Shown piece after piece: positions 14,995-20,790 of a stretch of DNA of 20,790 nt. Every line of letters begins with the position of its first letter. Positions within the stretch are counted from its first letter, which is position 1. The stretch covers positions 1 through 20,790 of the forward strand of contig JAXGTD010000072.1 of NCBI GenBank assembly GCA_040775095.1. The letters run 5' to 3'. The notes under the pieces are model-generated. The model searched no databases. It had not been told where the DNA came from and saw only the letters and a program-made list of their open reading frames with translations. The position numbers and the translations under genes were made by a program. The DNA is from JAXGTD01 sp040775095 (lineage in GTDB: Bacteria > Pseudomonadota > Gammaproteobacteria > Chromatiales > Chromatiaceae).

Positions 14995-16035
14995 TCAGCC
15001 CTCGCCCCTCGCCTCGCGCCGCTCGCCGCCGTCCTTGTGACAACCGCCCGGCACCTCGCGTCCGTCCGGCTCGATCTGCTCAAACGACAGCCCAAGGCGC
15101 TCGAACAGGGCCTGGTCGCGGTCGGACCCGGCATTGGGGGTGGTCAACAGGCGCTCACCGTAGAAGATGGAATTGGCCCCGGCCAGATAGCACAGGGCCT
15201 GGAGCTCATCGCTCATGTCCGAGCGCCCCGCCGACAGGCGCACATAGGAGGCCGGCATCAGTACCCGCGCCGCCGCGACCGTGCGCACGAACTCCAGCGG
15301 GTCGAGTCTTGCGGTACCGAACAGCGGCGTACCCTCCACCTGCACCAGCAGGTTGATCGGCACCGATTCCGGGTGCGCCGGCAGCGTCGCGAGCTGCTGC
15401 AGCATCGAGGCGCGGTCGGCCCGCGACTCGCCCATGCCGAGGATGCCGCCGCTGCAGGTCTTGAGTCCCACCGCGCGCACGTGCCCCAGCGTGTCGAGCC
15501 GATCCTGATAGGTACGGGTGGTGATGACGTTGCCGTAGAACTCTGGCGAGGTGTCCAGGTTATGGTTGTAGTAATCGAGCCCGGCCTCGCGCAGGCGCCG
15601 CGCCTGCTCCAGGGTGAGCATGCCCAGCGTGACACAGGTCTCCATCCCGAGCCCATGCACGGCGCCAACCATGTCGAGCACCCGCTCGAGGTTGCGGTCG
15701 GTGGGGTTACGCCAGGCCGCGCCCATGCAAAAGCGCGTCGCACCGTTGGCGCGCGCGACCCGCGCGGCGGCGACCACCTCGTCGAGGGCCAGCAAGCGCT
15801 CGCGCTCAAGACCGGTGTCGTTCTTCGCGCTCTGGGAGCAGTAGCCGCAGTCCTCGGGGCAGGCCCCGGTCTTGATGCTCAGCAGGGTGCTGACCTGGAC
15901 ACGGTTCGGATCGAAATGGGCACGGTGGGTCCGTTGCGCGGTGTACAGCAGATCGTTGAACGGCTGCTCGAGCAGGGCCTGGACCTGGTCAAGGGTCCAG
16001 TCGTGACGGATGGCGAGGCCGGGATCGGTTAACAT
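14995..16035 (-). CDS. bioB: Biotin synthase
   Basis: This radical SAM enzyme inserts sulfur into dethiobiotin. It has 346 residues from the ATG at 16033-16035. The frame is open to 16278, but that extension covers the promoter and BirA operator and has atypical composition, so the internal ATG is preferred. C59, C63 and C66 (GACPEDCGYC) bind the SAM 4Fe-4S cluster. YYNHNLDTS, CSGGILGMGE, and the arginine in RLSAGR are the 2Fe-2S and substrate residues typical of BioB. The last 25 residues (GREVPGGCHKDGGERREARGEG) are a variable tail. It is the first gene of the cluster, divergent from comF, and probably repressed by biotin through BirA. Confidence 0.96.
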   Translation of the reverse strand: MLTDPGLAIRHDWTLDQVQALLEQPFNDLLYTAQRTHRAHFDPNRVQVSTLLSIKTGACPEDCGYCSQSAKNDTGLERERLLALDEVVAAARVARANGATRFCMGAAWRNPTDRNLERVLDMVGAVHGLGMETCVTLGMLTLEQARRLREAGLDYYNHNLDTSPEFYGNVITTRTYQDRLDTLGHVRAVGLKTCSGGILGMGESRADRASMLQQLATLPAHPESVPINLLVQVEGTPLFGTARLDPLEFVRTVAAARVLMPASYVRLSAGRSDMSDELQALCYLAGANSIFYGERLLTTPNAGSDRDQALFERLGLSFEQIEPDGREVPGGCHKDGGERREARGEG

Positions 16036-16090
16036 GACGAGGCTCGACTCACTCAGGTGCACGCGCTGCCGCGAATCGGCAGGCCCGACA

Positions 16091-16118
16091 AGGGTAACCG
16101 GGCGGTCGCCGCTGTCAA
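16091..16118 (-). promoter_or_regulatory. Putative sigma-70 promoter of bioB
   Basis: Minus-strand TTGACA (16118-16113) is a perfect -35 hexamer, with TACCCT (16096-16091) at a 16-base spacing. The leader would be about 50 bases. The -35 lies inside the right half-site of the BirA operator, which explains how BirA could block it. Confidence 0.55.
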
Positions 16119-16144
16119 CCAGAATCGCGGCCATCGGTTTACAA
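16112..16144 (-). promoter_or_regulatory. BirA (biotin repressor) operator
   Basis: On the minus strand TTGTAAACC (16144-16136) is an exact left half-site and GGTTGACAG (16120-16112) matches GGTTTACAA at seven of nine bases, with a 15-base spacer. This fits the known BirA site (TTGTAAACC-N14/15-GGTTTACAA). It is about 76 bases upstream of the bioB ATG and overlaps the promoter -35. Confidence 0.78.
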
Positions 16145-16316
16145 CGGGATCGACCCCACCCTGTCATCCGGGGCCAGAGCGGCCCTCGCGCGGTGGCCAT
16201 CGCGCCGGTCCGTCCGCCGCGCGCCGCGGGCTCTCCGGCGTCGAGGCCGCATGGACAATGGGGCCCGCCCCGCGGCAACGGGTGCGTCCACGAACCAGAT
16301 CGCCGGGGCGTGCCCT

Positions 16317-17039
16317 ATGCGTCGCTTACAACACCTCGCACACCCGGTCCGCGGCGCCCTCGACTGGCTCTATCCACCCACCTGCGTGCTCTGCGGCGGT
16401 CCCGGCGGCGATGGCATGGATCTGTGCGCCGGCTGTCGCGCTGATCTGCCCAGGATCACGCCTTGCTGTCAGCGCTGTGCGATGCCGCTTGCGCACGGAC
16501 AGCGCGAGGGCGTCCTCTGCGGCGCCTGCCAGCGCAGGCCCCCGCCCTTCGCACACTGCCAGGCCGCGTTCCGCTACCAAGACCCAATTCCGGAGCTGAT
16601 CGCCGGGCTCAAGTTTCGCCACCGGCTCAATCTGGGCCGACTGCTCGGCACGCTACTGGCCGACCATCTGTCACGACAGGCCGGGCCCCTGCCGGATGCC
16701 ATCGTGCCGGTGCCGTTGCATCCCCGGCGCCTGCGCGAGCGCGGCTTTAACCAGTCGCTGGAGATCGCCCGGGTGGTCGGTCGCACGTTGGCCCTGCCGA
16801 TCGACCGGCACTGCTGCGCACGCCTTCTCCCGACAACCCCGCAGGCAAGGCTCGAGCGGCAGGCGCGCCTGCGCAACCTGCGCGGTGCATTTCGGGCCAC
16901 CCCGGGGCTCGACGGCCTGCACCTGGCACTGCTCGACGACGTCGTCACCACGGGCACAACGGTCGGCGAGCTGACACGCGTGCTGCAGCGCGCCGGCGCG
17001 GCGCGAGTCGACGTCTGGGCCGTTGCCAGAACGGCCTGA
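16317..17039 (+). CDS. comF: ComF/GntX family phosphoribosyltransferase-like protein
   Basis: This encodes 240 residues from the ATG at 16317; an earlier in-frame ATG (16251) would add 22 poorly conserved residues. The N-terminus WLYPPTCVLCG starts a zinc-finger region with C23, C26, C37, C40, C50/51, C54, C68 and C71. The type I phosphoribosyltransferase domain begins near 80 (FRYQDPIPELIAGLKF). It includes IVPVPLHPRRLRERGFNQS (129-147), and the PRPP loop is LLDDVVTTGTTV (205-216). ComF proteins act in uptake or processing of transforming DNA, and GntX in gluconate or DNA use; the reaction is uncertain. It is divergent from bioB, an arrangement often seen in gammaproteobacteria. Confidence 0.9.
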   Translation: MRRLQHLAHPVRGALDWLYPPTCVLCGGPGGDGMDLCAGCRADLPRITPCCQRCAMPLAHGQREGVLCGACQRRPPPFAHCQAAFRYQDPIPELIAGLKFRHRLNLGRLLGTLLADHLSRQAGPLPDAIVPVPLHPRRLRERGFNQSLEIARVVGRTLALPIDRHCCARLLPTTPQARLERQARLRNLRGAFRATPGLDGLHLALLDDVVTTGTTVGELTRVLQRAGAARVDVWAVARTA

Positions 17040-17410
17040 GTCTCCGCGGGAACAATCTGGCGGCCGATCAACTGGCGATCCCGGGCCCTTGGCCGGCCCG
17101 TCCCAGGCGAGCGGCATGTCCGGGGATTCGCGGGGGTTTGACGGACATCGGCCTGGGCCCCGGCGCAAAGGACCGTAAGCGGGGGCGGGAGCCCCGCGGT
17201 CGCGCTCGCGCACCGGTGCAGAGCATTTCCGAGACACCGGCTCACCTCGCGGATAGAATCCGCTTGCAATCGAAGTGCGCCCCCGGATTGCGTCGGCCCG
17301 GCCAGGTCGGATGGTGATCCGTGGCGACCCATCCGTCGCCCTCGGCGGGACCGCGGCTGGGCTCCACCGGGGCCGCGCTGAAGAATGACCGCATCGACGA
17401 GTCGCCCACG
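17040..17410. other. 371-base intergenic region, no gene seen
   Basis: This region holds no convincing coding frame. An imperfect hairpin set lies in it: ATGTCCG near 17117 with CGGACAT near 17143, and a GC-rich stem near 17177-17197. The promoter at 17231-17259 is the only regulatory candidate I support. Confidence 0.35.
17231..17259 (+). promoter_or_regulatory. Putative promoter of the small 111-residue protein gene
   Basis: GAGACA (17231-17236) and TAGAAT (17254-17259) are spaced by 17 bases. The -10 sits inside a perfect hairpin, GCGGAT-AGA-ATCCGC (17249-17263). The start codon is about 150 bases downstream, so the leader would be long. Confidence 0.35.
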
Positions 17411-17746
17411 ATGAAATTCCCTCAGCTCCCTCTCGGTCAGCGCTTTCGCTGGCGGCAGCGGACCTATCGCAAGACCGGGCCGATGGTCGCGCACGCCGAG
17501 GACGGCGGCCAGCCGCGGATGATCCCGCGCAGCGCGGTTGTTGAGCCGCTGGACAACAGCGTACCCGAGCCGACCAAAACAGCAGCGCCATCGCTGTCGG
17601 CGGTCGCGGTCAACGATGCACTCGTGGAGCTCTGCCGCCTGATCGAGGGCGCGGCCGACGAGCTGGGCGAGCCGCAGGCGAAACGGCTCCGGGCACTCGT
17701 CGCGCATGCGCAGGCACGGTTTCGGAGCTCACTCGAGATCGATTGA
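17411..17746 (+). CDS. Small conserved-looking hypothetical protein
   Basis: This encodes 111 residues from the ATG at 17411 (MKFPQLPLGQRFRWRQ). An in-frame start 30 codons upstream would add a low-complexity leader and is less likely. Residues 1-50 look like a compact basic beta-domain: LPLGQRFRWRQRTYRKTGP, then an RMIPRSAVVEPL strand. Residues 51-66 are a Pro/Thr/Ser linker. Residues 67-111 are an amphipathic, probably coiled, helix. I do not recognise a named family. The G-x-x-F-x-W and x-IPRSA patterns suggest a small nucleic-acid or protein-binding fold, but that is a guess. No signal peptide or membrane segment is present. It lies alone between comF and the CBS-domain gene. Confidence 0.6.
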   Translation: MKFPQLPLGQRFRWRQRTYRKTGPMVAHAEDGGQPRMIPRSAVVEPLDNSVPEPTKTAAPSLSAVAVNDALVELCRLIEGAADELGEPQAKRLRALVAHAQARFRSSLEID

Positions 17747-18134
17747 GGCAGCGACCGGCCCCCGCCCACGAGCGCTGCGGCCGGCGTCCTGCCGGGGCCT
17801 GGGGCGGGGCCGTCGAACCTCAACCGGCGCATAGCGTCACGGACCGGACAGGGAGCCGCGCGCAAACGCAAGACAAGGGCCGGCGATCGACGCGTCGGCG
17901 GATCGACCTCATCGCCCCTGACAAGCAGGTCGCAAGGCGATATCCTCGCTTTTGGCTATGCTTTAGGAATGCCGGTGGCCGAGCCGCCACCCGAACCCTG
18001 ACCGATGCTCAGCGGCGGCCTGGCCGCCACGTGCACGACCAAGCCAGGATCGCCGCCCCCATTGCCGCGCCCAAAGCCCGCCGCCGCGGGCGCGAGGGCA
18101 CAACCAACATGCGAGAGAGCGAGGAGCCAAGGCG
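17747..18134. other. 388-base intergenic region, no gene seen
   Basis: No coding frame with a plausible start is visible. The only notable item is a promoter-like pair at 17918-17946. A purine-rich ribosome site (GAGGAG at 18119-18124) precedes the CBS-domain gene. Confidence 0.35.
17918..17946 (+). promoter_or_regulatory. Putative promoter of the CBS-domain gene
   Basis: CTGACA (17918-17923) and TATCCT (17941-17946) have the ideal 17-base spacer; both hexamers match well. It is about 190 bases before the start codon, so a long leader or a second promoter is possible. Confidence 0.35.
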
Positions 18135-18563
18135 ATGCAGACCGTCAAACATGTGATCGAGAGGAAGGGCCAAACCGTCTGGACCATCGACCCCGACGCC
18201 AGCGTCTACGACGCCATTGGCCAGATGGCGAAGAAGAACGTGGGCGCGCTGGTCGTGGTGGAGGGTGCCCGGGTTGTTGGCTTGATCACGGAACGTGAAT
18301 ACGCTCGCAACGTGGCCCTGGCGGGACGCTCGTCCCGGGACACCCGTGTGCGCGACGTCATGGTGACATCGCCCCCGTCGGTCGGCCTGAACCAGGAGAT
18401 CCGCGAGTGCATGCAGACGATGACCGACCAGCGTGTCCGGCATCTGCCGGTGATGGCCGGCACGGAGTTGGTGGGGATCATCTCGATCGGTGATGTGGTG
18501 GCCGCGATCATTTCCGACCAACAGACGGTCATCGATCACCTGGAGCACTACATCTCCAGCTAA
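18135..18563 (+). CDS. Protein of two CBS domains
   Basis: This encodes 142 residues, essentially only a Bateman module. The first CBS domain spans about 6-62 (TIDPDASVYDAIGQMAKKNVGALVVV, VVGLITEREYARNV). The second spans about 72-128 (VRDVMVTSPPSVGLNQEIRECMQTM, VRHLPVMAGTELVGIISIGDVV). The G-I/L-I-T/S-x-x-D/E turns that bind adenosine ligands are intact. GAGGAG ten bases upstream supports the ATG. Stand-alone CBS pairs usually sense AMP, ATP or NADH and regulate a partner. The partner is not evident here. No signal peptide is present. Confidence 0.9.
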   Translation: MQTVKHVIERKGQTVWTIDPDASVYDAIGQMAKKNVGALVVVEGARVVGLITEREYARNVALAGRSSRDTRVRDVMVTSPPSVGLNQEIRECMQTMTDQRVRHLPVMAGTELVGIISIGDVVAAIISDQQTVIDHLEHYISS

Positions 18564-18632
18564 GGGGCGGCCCCACGAGGCCGACCATCCGGCTCTTCAC
18601 GCGGGCCGCGAATCCGCACTCGCGCGCCATGG

Positions 18633-18659
18633 TTGAAAAGGCGCCCACCTTTCTATAGT
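18633..18659 (+). promoter_or_regulatory. Putative promoter of the thiC transcript
   Basis: TATAGT (18654-18659) is a strong -10. TTGAAA (18633-18638) is a fair -35 at a short 15-base spacing. Transcription would begin just before the riboswitch. Confidence 0.4.
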
Positions 18660-18669
18660 TTCGCTGGCA

Positions 18670-18758
18670 GTCCTGCTGGGGGTGCCTGCCAAGGGGTGGG
18701 CTGAGAAAGACCCTTAAGACACCTGATCCGGTTCGCACCGGCGGAGGGAAGCCGGGAC
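18670..18758 (+). ncRNA. TPP riboswitch (THI element)
   Basis: The conserved signatures occur in order: GGGGTGCC (18679-18686), GGGCTGAGAAAGACCC (18698-18713), ACCTGATCCGGTT (18721-18733) and GGCGGAGGGAA (18740-18750). P1 is formed by GTCCTG (18670-18675) with CGGGAC (18753-18758). It should bind thiamine pyrophosphate and reduce thiC expression when thiamine is plentiful. Confidence 0.93.
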
Positions 18759-18817
18759 GAGCCGTACATCTGCCTGTCCGCCGCTCGTGCCATACCCCTG
18801 CCCCGTCATCACGAGGA
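18757..18817 (+). promoter_or_regulatory. Possible riboswitch expression platform (anti-SD switch)
   Basis: GCTCGT (18783-18788) can pair with ACGAGC (18757-18762), whose first two bases belong to P1. CTCGTG (18784-18789) can instead pair with CACGAG (18810-18815), which covers the Shine-Dalgarno. The pairings exclude each other, consistent with control of translation start. Confidence 0.45.
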
Positions 18818-18823
18818 AACAGC

Positions 18824-20704
<1,881 letters not shown>

Positions 20705-20716
<12 letters not shown>

Positions 20717-20746
20717 GGCGGGAGGTCTGAGGCGGGAGGTCTGAGG
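20705..20746 (+). repeat. Three perfect tandem copies of a 14-nt unit at the thiC stop
   Basis: CGGGAGGTCTGAGG is repeated three times without change (20705-20718, 20719-20732, 20733-20746). The first copy includes the last two codons and TGA stop of thiC, so the other copies carry extra TGA triplets. Confidence 0.9.
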
Positions 20747-20753
20747 CCCCGGG

Positions 20754-20776
20754 CGCCAGGCCTGCCCGGCCTGGCG
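20754..20776 (+). terminator. 9-bp perfect stem after thiC
   Basis: CGCCAGGCC (20754-20762) pairs with GGCCTGGCG (20768-20776), loop TGCCC. It starts 37 bases after the thiC stop. No T-run follows before the window ends, so termination could be Rho-assisted or only 3'-end stabilisation. Confidence 0.5.
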
Positions 20777-20790
20777 TGGCAGCCGGGTAC

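Noticed and set aside
16036..16278. N-terminal extension of bioB
   Set aside because: The extra 81 residues cover the BirA operator and promoter and match no BioB N-terminus.
17117..17197. Hairpins downstream of comF as a terminator
   Set aside because: The loop of the first is 19 bases, the second is 140 bases from the stop, and no T-run follows either.

Overview
The window is high-GC DNA from a gammaproteobacterium, most likely of the Chromatiales/Ectothiorhodospiraceae type. The evidence is a complete bioB-bioF-bioH-bioC-bioD cluster using the BioC/BioH route, a BirA-type operator, a ThiC gene behind a TPP riboswitch, and a very long DUF3683-type flavin/iron-sulfur oxidoreductase. The genus assignment is inference only. 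No rRNA, tRNA, CRISPR array, transposase or integrase is visible.

Layout. At the left edge is the 3' end of an unrecognised gene (1-267). Next come two tightly spaced plus-strand genes (474-1322 and 1327-2508). The first reads as an actinoporin-like beta-sandwich pore-forming protein. The second looks like a helical protein resembling the pore-forming domain I of Cry delta-endotoxins, without the receptor-binding domains. They are separated by 4 nt, lack signal peptides, and in hand-counted samples are clearly less GC-rich than the housekeeping genes. This candidate two-component pore-forming system is the most unusual content of the window. Convergent to it is the 1290-residue FAD/Fe-S/CCG oxidoreductase (6477-2605). 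A divergent gene encodes an exported four-EF-hand protein (6801-7367) and ends at a terminator hairpin shared with the convergent genes to its right.

From 16035 down to 7423 everything is on the minus strand: bioB, bioF, bioH, bioC, bioD, dacB (PBP4), a PDZ-less HtrA-like lipoprotein protease, an SlyD-like FKBP isomerase and a stand-alone RibD-C reductase. bioF-H-C-D are chained by three ATGA stop/start overlaps. dacB and the protease are joined by a TTGA overlap. Upstream of bioB a BirA operator covers the -35 element of a good promoter, so the biotin cluster is probably repressed by biotin-loaded BirA. bioA is not in the cluster.

Divergent from bioB lies comF (16317-17039), followed by a small unrecognised protein (17411-17746), a two-CBS-domain protein (18135-18563), and the TPP riboswitch with thiC (18824-20716). 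The thiC leader contains two mutually exclusive pairings, one of which covers the Shine-Dalgarno, which suggests translational control. A 14-nt unit is triplicated across the thiC stop codon, just before a 9-bp terminator-like stem. Thus the right two thirds of the window is mainly cofactor synthesis (biotin, thiamine and perhaps a riboflavin-like reductase) with cell-wall and folding genes, while the left part looks accessory.
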